This document shows, piece by piece, positions 1 to 12,200 of a DNA stretch of 64,000 nt. Position 1 is the stretch's first letter. The number at the start of each line of letters is the position of its first letter. The position numbers and the translations under genes were made by a program. The notes beneath the pieces are model-generated. The model did not search any database, was not told the origin of the DNA, and saw only the letters and a program-made list of their open reading frames with translations. The stretch comes from Theocolax elegans (taxonomy: Eukaryota > Arthropoda > Insecta > Hymenoptera > Cerocephalidae): assembly GCA_026168455.1 (NCBI GenBank), contig CM047428.1, positions 16,401,313 to 16,465,312 of the forward strand, written 5' to 3'.

Positions 1-910
1 AATGCCCTACAGTAGCGTATAAAGCGGCATTTCTATTTGCTTCGCGTACACTGCCTTAACCGTTCCGATTACCCATAGCTGTTTCGTTCTCCTGGAAAAT
101 ACAGTTCAAAGAACCTTTTACTGTCCCGCGGACGATGTGTGCGTTCTTTTTCGAATGAGGTGTCTTAAATTCGCCAGTTTGATGGCGTTGTTCGGGCGTA
201 CATTTTCTTCGTATACCCCAAGCGATACCTTATGGATTTCCTAAAAAAAAATTCTGATATTTTCTCTCCTCGCTCAAATTAAAATTCTGGCTTCGAACAG
301 TTTGGTATCTTTTACAAAATCTATACACAATTTTCAATGTATCATAGTATTATAATAATACTTACATTTTTGCATTTACTGTAAAATGTAAGTAACATAT
401 ACATGAGGAAATCCGCGGCTAATTTCGGTTTTAACGTCCCCAAAAACAGGCCAAATTTTGTTTTTGAGGCATACATTCCGCATGTGATTTTTCTCACACT
501 ATGAGGTGTATATTAGGTGAAACTGAGTTTCAATAAGGGAAAACTACCTCGATACATCATTTTTTTTCACTTTGAACGTGAAAAAACACGATTCTTAATG
601 TTTTTCTGCATTTTCGTTGAAAAAACACCTTAAAATTATGTGAAAGCGATCGCATAAAATTATTTATAAAAGGTTTTTTTTATTAAAATATCATAAAAGA
701 TAATATTTACTATTTACAACCAGTTCGAATTAAATTTATTCGATTTAAAACGCTGTTTTGTCACTTATATGAACAAAAGTGCGGAAATTACACATTATGC
801 GCTCCAAACGCTCGCTTTATATCCCCTTTAGTAAAATCTATCTCTGTATAAATTCAATCTATGGTCAAAATAATAGACGAACATATTTTTATTTTTTATT
901 AAACATTAAT

Positions 911-923
911 AAAAATGGAAAAT
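911..923. repeat. Left target-site duplication of the SINE
   Basis: AAAAATGGAAAAT is repeated exactly at 1129-1141 and flanks the tRNA-derived SINE. Confidence 0.8.
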
Positions 924-1128
924 GAGGCCTGCGATGGCTCGGTCGGTTTGGGCGTCGGGTTCGTAATCTGGAGGTCCCAGGTTCGATTCCCGTCCCCGGA
1001 CGATTGATACAAACACCACTGGGGAATGTATTTTCAACAAGTGCTTTCTTCACAAAGACATCGTATGACCTTCGTCACTGATTAACACCGGTTTGGGAGC
1101 ATAAAAAGAGCGACGTTAAAATAATAAA
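924..1128 (+). mobile_element. tRNA-derived SINE with target-site duplication
   Basis: A tRNA-like head carries a perfect A box (TGGCTCGGTCGG, 935-946) and a perfect B box (GGTTCGATTCC, 980-990), followed by a tRNA-unrelated body and an A-rich AATAAT-type tail. The anticodon-loop equivalent reads TTCGTAA, so the source was probably a tRNA with a CGT-like or mutated CAT anticodon. The 13-bp sequence AAAAATGGAAAAT lies immediately before the head (911-923) and after the tail (1129-1141), marking a LINE-type insertion into the surrounding palindromic element. The 3' half does not fold into a tRNA acceptor stem, so this is not a functional tRNA gene. Confidence 0.82.
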
Positions 1129-1141
1129 AAAAATGGAAAAT
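1129..1141. repeat. Right target-site duplication of the SINE
   Basis: Exact copy of AAAAATGGAAAAT at 911-923, directly after the A-rich SINE tail. Confidence 0.8.
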
Positions 1142-1413
1142 ATGTTATTATTACAAAGACTACGTAAAACTTGCGCAGAAAAAATCCACTTGTATGTCTG
1201 GTGCAAAAATTGCAGAAAAACGTCAAAATTGGTGTTTTTTCACGTTCAAAGTGAAAAAAAGTATGTGCCGAGGCAGTTTTCGCATTGGAACTCAGTTTCA
1301 CCTACTATACACCTCTAAGTGTAAGAAAAATCAAATGCGGAATGTGTGGCTCAAAAAAAAAATTGACCCGTTTTTGGGGACGTTAAAACCGAAATTAGCC
1401 GTGGATTTCCTCA

Positions 1414-3529
1414 TATATAGATTGTCAAATACACTGTTAGTAAGAGTTGTAAAATGAAGTTTCAATCGCAATTTAATATACATGAGTTTAATTAATATTA
1501 AAGTATCTTACATAATTTGCAGGCACGATTAACGAACTGTCGACGGAAGTATGTTCAATATTGAATTTATTTAATTGAAAAATGGGTGAATTCATTTTAG
1601 AAATAAATAGTATAAAATTTCACCGCTTCTGACAACATTATTACTCACATCGTGAAGATTAATAGAATTCTTTAATTTTGTTTCTTAGTACGTTATCAAG
1701 TATTAGATTAAATAAAATTCTTCTCTATAGATAGTAAATATAAATTAGACAAAAGTTTCAATTGAAAAACAATGAAAACCAATTAAAAAAGGTTTAATGT
1801 AAAATTAAGTTTAAGAGAAAACGTTATATGATTCCGAAGTATATAGGGATTAAAGAATTTAGGAATACGCACCAATAGATATAACGAAGGTAAATAAGTA
1901 AAAGAATGTCCAAGTAATACAATCATTCACGGTAGAGTCTAAAAAGACATAAGGAGAGTCTTTGTTAACGAATTTCTTATCGCAGGATCATTTAAAGGTG
2001 GCCACGTGTTCCAAAAGTTTCTCAATCTTCATCGTCGCGTGCTCCGTTCTCATTACCCTTCATTCCATTGTTCCCGCCTCGAAGGAAATAAAAAGTGAAA
2101 AAGAACGAAAGAAGAAATCCAAGAATTATCGCCATCATCCCTGTGTGCTTGCACGCTCGTTATTCTAAAGAGAGGAGGTGCAAAGCGTGCGAATAAGGCG
2201 GAGCTCTCTCTCTCTCTACGCGAAACTAACTCGTCGCTTCCTTCCCATTGCGCGTGCATTATCTCTACGCTCGCTGTCTTTATTTCTTTGTAAGCGCGCC
2301 CGCAAACGGAGCGCGTCGAATTATACCGCGTAATTGCCGCGAGATTTGCCCTTTCGATTCGCGCAATTGAAACTGATTTTTCGATGGTGCCCGAGAGTGA
2401 GAGAGATATATATATACACGTGTCTTTCAAAGCCAACTCGTGAGAAAGTTGAGCCTCTCCCTTTCTATACTTTGCTAGAGGGGAGTTTCATTTTCCATTC
2501 TATTTTTTTTTTCATCGTTGATGAGACGACCTTGGATAGGGACGTGTTCTTCTTTGATGCGAAATTGGCTTTTATAGTGTCGTTCGGTGATCGATGCGAA
2601 ATTATTGCGAGGATTGTAATGAATATGTTATTATACTGCGGGACGTGTGTAGTCAGCTGTTTTATACACTTGTGGTCTACCGTCATTCAATACGTTATTT
2701 CCGACTGAAAATTTATTGTTTACGCTTAATGCAAACAGATTTATCCGAGTGATACTAATTGTAAATATTTATTTGACAATAATAATACGATACATATTCT
2801 TTTTAATCAACTGGAAGAAAGAAAAATTGTCCAGAATTTCAACAGTCGATCTAACAAACGATCTCTACCTCGACACTTCAACTCGGACTCTGAACACGAA
2901 AACAATCTCAAGTCGATATATATATATTTTTTTTTTATATCTGTGTGTAGGAACGCTAACACTTGACCACGTACAAACGTATAAGCAGAGAACCATCTGG
3001 CAAAACTTGGTCTTCCCAGTGACTCGCGGAATTTCATTCGCTCACGCGAATTGATATATATATATTTTGGATTCTCCAACCGCACCTTATACACAACGGT
3101 TGCGTTAATAATACGGACGATTTGCTACAATGAACGATTCGTCGATTAATCTTATGTACATCTCGCTCCACTTTCTCGTTTCGTTTCTCTCCTTATTCTC
3201 GCGAAGATCACATTCAATTTGTTAAATCAAAACGCCCGTAGAGTTATACATTGGTATATATCCAGAGAAATAGAAAAAGAAGAAAATTTTCGTGGTTTTG
3301 AGAGCCGACGTTAAATTACTGCATTCCGTCTGGTTTTACAGGCTCTCTGTTATTTATCCGGTTTATTGGTAGATCAATCTATTCCTTTGATGTATCAAAT
3401 AGTTTGCGATTCTTCACAATCAATCCTATTTACAACATACTTTCTATAATATAAAGACTCGTGATGAATGTGGAACTAAAGTTTGATTAAATAATTATGT
3501 TAATTTGTAATTCAATTAAGAGGCTGGAA
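1414..3529. other. Non-coding stretch with a GC-richer patch
   Basis: AT-rich sequence with no recognisable exon. At about 2160-2420 it becomes GC-richer, with a short CT run and several CGCG-type words, and is followed by short TA microsatellites near 2410 and 2920-2935. The short ORFs here show no protein-like composition. Its place upstream of the Fhos FH2 exons suggests Fhos intron; an internal promoter in the GC-rich patch is possible but unsupported. Confidence 0.4.
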
Positions 3530-3996
3530 TACCCGGTGGGTTATCAACCGAGTAAACAACATAATTATTACATTTATTTAAACAAAAATGCATTTATTAA
3601 CATTCGTGTACATTTTTTAAATAAATGTAATAATTATCTATTTTTGCTCGGTTGGTAACCCACCGGGTATGCCACCCCATTAAAAGTGTTATAAATTTAA
3701 CTTTTATTCTCCCTAGCCTACCAACCGAGTAGAACAAAGAATTTAACAATAAATAATAATATATAATGATATCAAAATAATTAAAAGAAGACATGTCTTT
3801 GTTTACGAACAATTGACCTCGGTAGAGAATATGAGACTTAAAAAAATTATACAATCGGTTTTTCAAGAACCAACCCTAATACGAAAAATTGTTGAGATTA
3901 TTGATTTTTTCATACTTTTGATATAAGAGATTTCTTAGAAATTTTAGTCTCCAATTTTGCAGAGAGGTCAATTGTTTGTAAACAAAGGCGCGTCTT
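3530..3996. mobile_element. Composite palindromic repeat, copy A
   Basis: Two nested palindromes lie side by side. The first (3530-3671) begins TACCCGGTGGGTTATCAACC and ends with its near-exact inverse GGTAACCCACCGGGTA. The second (3788-3996) begins AAGACATGTCTTTGTTTACG and ends with the inverse of that arm. The spacer holds a third ACCAACCGAG motif. The whole arrangement recurs in reverse orientation at 16494-17075, so the two palindromes travel as one unit. No transposase is encoded; similar short ORFs in both copies only reflect the shared DNA. Non-autonomous element of unknown superfamily. Confidence 0.7.
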
Positions 3997-5930
3997 CTCG
4001 TACTATTTCAAATATTATCATGTTTTTTAATTTATATTTAAAATTATTTGTTTAACTCGAATGGTAAGGTGGGGATGACAAAAGTTGACTTTGGTACGAT
4101 GATGTCTTGGTTTCTCTATTGACACGGTCGGTAAAAATTGAGCCTATTTTCATCTTTTAATCTACCACGTTTAAAACGATTAAAAGCTTACAATTGTCTC
4201 TCTTCATCTATACGACTTCCATTGACTTACATAGAAAAATCATTCCTTTCAACATATTTTTTTTCTTTCATATTAGCTCTGCAACCCTATATAAAAAAAT
4301 TAAAAAAAAAATAGTTTACTTTTTAAACAATGTAATAGAATTAATGTTTTCGTCTCATTTTTACAAATATCGAGCGGACTATCTGAAATGAAGATGACAC
4401 TAGTACTCGGCGGTGCATAAAAATGCTTAAAATTTTATGAAGTGCAAGTACAAGTCGATTAAACAAAGTCAATTGTAGAGTGCGGGTAAAAGTATGAAAA
4501 GTATATAGCAGAGAGATACCGCGGATGGCTTATAAATAATAATATTAAACTCGAAAGTGCAGCTTGACGTTTCATTTAACTCTTGTATGGTCTCACTCTC
4601 TCTCACTCACCCCCTAAAGCGACCGCGGAATAATTACAACATTCCCATATAATATAAGGATAATAATCGAGCACAGAGGTCGGAATACCACCGGCGACCT
4701 TCAACGATGTGAATGACACTGACGATTACTGTACGACCAAGGATTTTTTTTCCGAGTCCCCCTGACGCTGATTAATCGTGCGCGTTTAATAACCGACGGT
4801 ACGGACGAGCGACGCGTGACGCGATATGTACGCACGTACACGCACACACGCACACACACACACACACACGCGCACAAAATGGCATAACTACACGTCACTG
4901 ATTGACTTTTGATATGCAATTAACGTTGTACATAATGTTGAAACGGTGCGCACGCGCGCGCGCGCGTACCGGCTATCGCGTTCGATGATTGATAAATTTT
5001 AGCGACGGTGGTTGGCTGGTGGTGATGGTTTACCGCAAATACCGACTAATCTGTTTCTTGTATTCTTTGCAATATTGTTGGTGCTCGCACGCAAATGAAC
5101 CAAAAATTGGCATGATGGAAAATTATTAAAAAGGAGGTGAGTCACTTAACTTTTTCAAATTAACTTCACCCGTCTATATATATACATATACATATGTACA
5201 TACACATATAGACGTGTGTGCATGCACTAAGTATATGTATATGTATGTAACAGCGAATCCTTTACGTACAAGCAATCGTTTATAGCTCGATATACATGTT
5301 TCACAGTAGATCCACGCACATATCCTGTTACATTTTTAATTCAAGTTTGTGCAGTTGAAACTTCCTCGCTTTTCCGGAAGAATAAATCAAAATGAAAAGA
5401 ATCGTTTTTTAATTAACCTCTTGATTTACATTTCGAAGCTAAGTGGTTTGTTTAACGAGTTTAAAACAATCATTTCAATGCGATGTGAAATATAGTTGTG
5501 TAAAACGATAAATTTTTTTCTTATATATAAATCTATACCCGTATAGGTAATTGTTACTCTACCACTTTTACGGTAATTTTTTGGTAAAATATAAAAATGT
5601 ATAAAGCTATAAGGGATTGGCAATATATGTGTACTTAAAGTTCGTGTTTTAAAATGTATAATTAAATAAGAAAATGTCACATTGCTTACATTAAACACGT
5701 ACCACGCTTATATTAAATGTAAATAATAATTACATCACGCTATTGTATATATCAGTGCATGTTTGTATATTATCATATACACATATATATATTTGTTGCG
5801 CTTTAATTTTTTATTTTCTTCAATGTACACTAATAAACGTGCTTTTTGTGTCCTGCGATGATTGTGCGTGATGCTTTCATTTCTTTCGAGACTTTTGAAC
5901 TTGTATAAAGAACACATATGTATATATATG

Positions 5931-5961
<31 letters not shown>

Positions 5962-6094
5962 AGGTGTCTAATATACATTATTTAACGTATACACTATTAT
6001 TCTATATAATAAGGAAAATGAATTTTTATTTTCGAACGATTCCTTTATTTTAACGGCCTTCGTCTTTCATTTTCGATTATGTTGGGATCCATAG
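3997..6094. other. Non-coding stretch upstream of the first Fhos exon in the window
   Basis: AT-rich sequence with an AC/CG microsatellite tract near 4838-4875, a CG run near 4951-4967, and TA/GTA repeats at about 5165-5250 and 5915-5962. No exon for the missing start of the FH2 domain was recognised here, so this is read as Fhos intron. Confidence 0.45.
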
Positions 6095-6253
6095 AAGCAA
6101 CAAGAAATGAACAAAAATAAGGAGATTATAGTACTCGACCATAAGCGATCAAATGCTATTAATATCGGCATGACGAAATTGCCACCTCCGAGATCCATCA
6201 AGACGGCGATTTTGAAGATGGATGCTACTATTATGAACAGAGAAGGCATCGAG
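6095..6253 (+). CDS. Fhos: Fhos exon a: FH2 linker region
   Basis: The acceptor is TCCATAG just before AAGCAACAAGAA and the donor is GAG/GTAATG. The exon is 53 codons in phase 0, reading [12 protein letters not shown] then [20 protein letters not shown] and ending MNREGIE. This is the FH2 stretch where FHOD proteins carry a conserved KRSNAINIG core. An in-frame TAG at 6092 lies in the intron and confirms that the exon starts at the splice site. Confidence 0.92.
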
Positions 6254-9200
6254 GTAATGATATAAAATATATCTTTATTTAATACTTATTAGGAAAGTAT
6301 CTCACCTTTGAGAAAGAAAAAAAAACACGTGATTTTGATGAGACTTTGAGTGTTGCTATTTGACATTACAAAATTATATCATAAATCTCGGGACTCGCGA
6401 AGATAACGATAATTTACTCCAATTACCTATTATTTTAACCAAAAATTACCTCTGATTATTTCAATTGCGATAACTAACTAAAAGTGTTACAAATTCCCTT
6501 CGAAATATACGTACTGTAAAAAGTGTTGTATATACAGTTGTAATAGATACATACGCTACATTTCAGATTAAAATTATTTTATCGTTTAAAATTACGGATT
6601 TGCAGTATAGTATTTGAACAATTGTTTCTTTAAATTTATTATTTCTAAAGGATCGTATTAATTATTTTCACTTTTATTCATATGTATTTAATATCCTCAT
6701 TTCGTAAAAATTTCAAGTCTTATACTTCAAAATTATGTATAATAACATTTTGTTTACCAGATTTAATCGTTTACAACATCTTGACGATAAAATAAATATT
6801 GCTTCCCGTCTGGACAAGCGAAAATAAATTGTATATATGTATAAATGTAAAATTTATTTTCGAGAGGATAAATATTATTTCACCAATCACATTCGTTGCG
6901 TCTGCTTGTTTTAATTTTAATTATAATTTTTCTTTATTAGAAATTATTGACGATGTTACCAACCGAGGAAGAAAGATCGAGGATACAAGAGGCGCAGGCC
7001 GCCAATCCTGATCTTCCTTTGGGATCAGCCGAGCAGTTTCTGCTAACTTTGGCATCAATTTCCGAGCTTCCAGCTAGATTGAAACTCTGGGCTTTCAAGC
7101 TTGACTTTGAAAATTCGGAAAAGGTATGGGAAATGATAAAAAAAAAAAGAATAACGTATGGTATTACGATCGAATTTCATATCGAACGCCTTAGAAAACG
7201 ATGATTCAACCTTTTTCTTATATACTTTTGACAGTCAGCTCGTTCTGATTTTACTCGAATCGTACGCGTTAAAAGTTAAAGTTCTTTCTCTCTCTCTCTC
7301 TCTCTTATTCTCTTGTATTACATTACTAGCTACAAATTGCATTTATTACATATCACTTTTTTATATATTATAATTTTTATACGTATCAACTTATTGGATA
7401 TATAAAAATGACATCAACAATTTTTTTTAGTTTGTGTACATAATATTCATTATGATGACACGTTTATTTATATGGTAAAAATTTTTAATACATAAATATA
7501 CAGTTATAGATTAATATTCTAACTACAGTATTTAAAGAATATACATTGTATATTAATTGTAACAGCATGTTTGAATTTAATTATTAACATATAAATTTAA
7601 AGGCAGAGTTAATTATCGATATTCTATTAACAATTTAACCGTTATTAAATACGATAATCAATTTCCGATACGTGACGCTTAAAATTATGATATTATAAAA
7701 TTATAAAACGTTGATATTGCTATTACTAAAAAATGTGCAAAAAAATCGACAATATGGAATAAACAATTGGAAAGACGAAAAAACAAAAAGAGTGAAAAAG
7801 CAAGGATAGATGTATACGTATCATGGTTTGAAAATGAAAAGATTCTGTGTTGTCAAGCGAGTGACGGAACACCGGTTGACAATGTCGAAATCCCAGTAGC
7901 GCTTAACTTTTCCCTCGTGGCAACTCGTCTTCGTTGACACGTCGGAAGTGGATCTCGACGTAGCTCTCGAGTGCGTTAATCGGCCTCGCTTGACTTGCCG
8001 CGCACGTCCTCTCCGTATAATCGTGAATCAATTTCCCCGAACCGAGAGTTGCCGAAATGTCAGAGCACAGCGCAAGAGAGAGAGACATGGCATGATGAGA
8101 AAGAGAGAGAGAGAGCTGCGTATGTGCGAGACTTGACTTTGTAACCTGTGACATGGAAAGTTGCAGTTGTCGTTCATACGGATTGACTATGCCGCAGTTT
8201 GTCTCTCTGAGAAAATACAGTGGGCGAAATGTTCGATTGGCTGTGTAATTACATGTACTATTCGCTTTGAAAAAACATCGACGGACGCGACGAAAAAGAT
8301 GACAGTATACGTGTAGTTTGTTTAAAAAAGGTGATAACACGATCATACCAGAAATAAAGGGCTATCTTGACTGACTTTTTAAAAAGGGGATGATTCGGCC
8401 AGAGCCGAAAAAGAGACTATGTCGACTAACTTTTCAAAAGCTACTGGCGTAAGTGTAGGTATTACTGCGGACATTGGTATTATTGCGGTTCGTGTAATAC
8501 TTTAAAGTTAGGTTATATTGTGGAAATAGCTCAAATAGAAACGTACTGTCATGTTTTTCGCCGCGGCCTTTTATATATTATATATTATAACTTAACTAGT
8601 ATATTATAACTTTTCATTTTTAAATAAACTTACAATCTAAATAGGTAGACGATTAATACTAATAATTTATGTTTTGACTTATTATTTATAATTATAAAGA
8701 TATATAATAACGATACGTTTTTACTTATCGTATACAGTATATTATTAAAATAAATAGCAATAGTAATTGTTTTTCTATTTATAAAAAAACGTACTTCCGT
8801 ATTGGAAAGTGAACATTTAAAGATTATTACAGATTGATTGTCCATAATTTGTCAAATGACTAATGTATTGTCGAAAAAAAGAAACGATTTTCAATGTTTG
8901 ATTATTATTAACTCTGCACTATAATTAAACAATTGAGTTTTCTTTCATATATTAAAAATTAATTGTAATATCATTAAAAATTATAAGATTATCATGTACA
9001 AAATAGAGTATTTAAATTAACTTAAAAGTTTATTGAGTGATTATTAAATTTTAAATTCTTAATAAATTAAGTGAATTAAAAGAGATTAAAAGAAGAAATT
9101 ATATCATTCTTTTTATACAATATGCAATTTGACATTAATTCCGAGGTTAAAAATTCGTCACTAAATATTAATTAAAATATTTAATTTAATGTGTTATACT

Positions 9201-12200
9201 ATCTTATAATTGTCTATGTGGTCTCTGCATGTTTCTTGAAATTAACAATAAGTAGTTTCAAAAAATAATAAAATGATTGGTGTCAAATAGTACATAAAAA
9301 ATAGAATTTCTATTATTAAAATCATTCGAACGATTTAACAAAGAGTGTAATTATTACATCACTTGTACGAGGGTGTAACAACGTAATACCATTATACAAA
9401 TATAAATACAATATTTGGTAAAGCATAAAAAAGAAGTAGGAAGAAATAGAGATACTATTTTATTCTCCAGGAACGTAAGAAAAGAAGAAACGTAACATGC
9501 CGTAGCAATATATGAAACAAGTAGTAAAGTTTTTCTTCAAGTCAGACGATTCATGGGTAAAAATATACTATCCCATTTTTCTTCACAAATTTTGACTATA
9601 ATTTGTTAAATTTGCTAAAAAAATATAAATTAATTTTTCTGTATATAAAAATGATTGCGTATAAATATAATTATTCGAAGTTTGTTTTAAATCTTAAATG
9701 TACTTCCTTTTAAGAAATAATAAAAATAAATAAAGTGAGATGATTACTTAGTAGTTGAATCAATTATTTGTTATATCAATTGCTACATTATTTTCTTCAA
9801 TCGAGTATCGTCAAACGTTAAAATAATGGATAAAACATTCAATAATATAAAAAATTTCAGTGGAATCTTACTTTTACATGTAATTACGAGTTGATAAACG
9901 AGACAGTATAATAAATTCATACAATTGCACAAATATCAGAACAAACGAAATATACATCAATAAAAAATGCATGACTTTATCCATAAAAGAAAGGAGTAGC
10001 ATCGACAACGTCGGTAGAACTTTGCAAAGTAATAAAAAAACAAAAAAAAAGACGAATAAAAAGAATACGCGGAGCAAGAAACTACCTCATTGTCGATGCA
10101 CAGAGCACGAAACAAAACGAGAAAGTCAAAGGACACAGTTGGATAAAAAAGATACACAACACCGTGAAATAGAATGAAGAGAGAGCGAGCGAGAGAGTGC
10201 GAGAGAGAGTGAGAGAGAGATGATGCACGGTACACGGTATTCATGCGAGGGTTCAAAAATGGGGTCAGTAAAAGACTGCAGAGAGAGAGAGAGAGGTCGA
10301 AAGTATAGGTAAAACGGGTGGTTGAAAAGAACTGACATTTGTGTGACTTTCAGGAAATTGCGGACCCTTTGATGGATCTGAAGCAGGGTATGGAGACCCT
10401 ACGAGTGAATAAGACTTTTCGCGGGATTCTGAGCACGCTTCTCTCGATCGGGATATTCCTCAACGGAAATGAGGTGGGTATTGAAACCTAGCCAAATGAC
10501 ATCCGCTTAATCCAAGAGAGCCTGTTTTGCGTATAGCCTCTAGTTCTTTTTCCATATTGTACTAATTCATACATTATATGATATATGGATACAAATTCAA
10601 AACTGAACCAAGAAGTGATAAATACCAAGAAAAAGTCTTGATGTCCCCTATTTTTATATTTTAACTGAAACTTGAATGCCTGTTTATATACGTTCAGTTT
10701 CAATAATATGTTAAATAATCATAATCGGAAGTTTTGATCAATGTATTTTCGAATTTGTGAGTCGAAATGTTTTTTTATACGAAGCTTCGTGATAAATAAA
10801 AAAAACATCTATTTTCTTAAATTTTTTTTTTCATAAAGTTGTTACGACGTAAATAATAAAATAAAATATATTAAAACTTTGTTTTTTCTCTAACTGACGT
10901 ATATTGAAAAATTCTATGACAATATCAGTAATTACTTACCTTACTTAATCATTGTTAATTTTATTACCAACAGGTAAAAGGATTTCAATTGGAATATCTA
11001 GCAAAAGTACCCGAGGTAAAGGACACCGTGCACAAACATTCGCTTCTTCATCACCTCTGTCACATGGTAATGGAAAAATTTCCCGATTCTACGGATTTAT
11101 ATTCAGAGGTAAATAGTTCAAATAAATCAAATAAGTAAATTAATAAATTAAATTTTAATATATTGAAATTCACAAATCTGGCTAAAATAAAAAATGTTTA
11201 AAATAAATGATTACGGGTCCATTGTTGATAAAAGTCGCAGAGTAGCCTTTCTAAAAATAATAATTAAAAATTGGAGGCGTTTCGACCACTGGTGAATATG
11301 TCGTCCTCTGTTTGGTGGAAGTTCTTACCACCAGGGGGATTTCACTGTTCTCTCTACTCGTTAGAGAAACAGTCATTTGCAAGGCTTAAATATAACCGTC
11401 TAGCATCCATTTGACGTCTGTTTCTATCTGCAACTGACGTCTAAGGAAGGCCTATAGCTGATTAATTTACTGATCAAAGCCAAACTAAAGAAAGTTCTGG
11501 TCGAAACGTCTCTAAATTTTTGTAATTTTCAATTTTTGAAAAAGCTGCTTTGGAACTTTCACTAACCAGAGTACGAACCCTTATTTAAAGAATATTAGAA
11601 ATACCCGTAATAATTTATATTAAATCTTTATAACGAACGATTAAAGTAATAACGAAAATAAAATATAATTGTGATAGATAAGTTTCAAGAGTCAATAAAT
11701 CGTGGCATTTCAATCGAAATAAAATATTTTTTATACATTTATATATGTAATTTATTTATTTCCGTAAAGATCGGAGCTGTGACTAGAGCCTCAAAGATCG
11801 ATTTCGACGAGTTGGCATCGAACATCGGGAAGCTCGAGAGCGAGTGTAAGGCGTCCTGGGATCACTTGAAGCTGATTGCAAAGCACGATGGCTCGACGAT
11901 GATGAAGGTCAAGTGAGTATCGAACCCGAAAGAGATTTTCAGAAGTTCCTCCCTTTCCCCGAGCTCGTATTTTATCGATTAAGCTACTATACGACGTTCT
12001 CCTTTTTCATTTTATGCTTTTCAACGGTTTTTTTTTCTTTACTTCCAAGAGTGGGCTAAAATCGTTGGCTTCTATCCAAATGCGCGTTCCCATTAATTGC
12101 GTCACCTTATACGATCTTACCTTCTTTCTCGGATATTTTCTCTTCAAAGATTACAAAGTCCTTATTCTTCTTTAGATGCTAGTTAAGTGTTCATTTCCCG

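Larger units (their letters stand above)
404..1413. mobile_element. Inverted-repeat DNA element (MITE-like), interrupted by a SINE
   Basis: The two ends are long imperfect inverted repeats. The left arm, starting TGAGGAAATCCGCGGCTAAT at 404, is matched on the other strand by the arm ending at 1413 (TGAGGAAATCCACGGCTAAT read inward). Similarity continues for more than 200 bp, past the shared motif CACTTTGAACGTGAAAAAAC. The flanks are TA-rich on both sides, so a TA target duplication is plausible but cannot be fixed. No transposase ORF is present; short ORFs in the arms are by-products of the palindrome. The element is non-autonomous or a foldback remnant, and its middle was later split by the SINE at 924-1128. 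Confidence 0.75.
11109..11769 (+). other. Fhos intron, 661 bp, occupied by a structured repeat
   Basis: More than half of this intron is the inverted-repeat-flanked element at 11216-11585, which contains a hammerhead-like motif. The element lies in the sense orientation of Fhos transcription. Confidence 0.8.

Noticed and set aside
924..1000. Possible functional tRNA gene
   Set aside because: A and B boxes are perfect, but the acceptor stem does not close and the segment is bounded by a SINE body, an A-rich tail and a target-site duplication.
2053..2436. 127-codon minus-strand ORF in a GC-richer patch
   Set aside because: Composition follows CT and GA runs, with no domain, no splice context and no recognisable homologue.
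3597..3866. Two similar hydrophobic ORFs here and at 16484-16762 suggesting a small membrane protein family
   Set aside because: Their similarity is explained by the shared palindromic repeat DNA; the frames run through transposon arms and are rich in codons from AT runs.
6067..6106. Start codon at 6107 as the true start of a short Fhos isoform
   Set aside because: The ATG lies inside an exon with a good upstream acceptor, and the encoded [12 protein letters not shown] continues a conserved FH2 segment, so it is an internal methionine.
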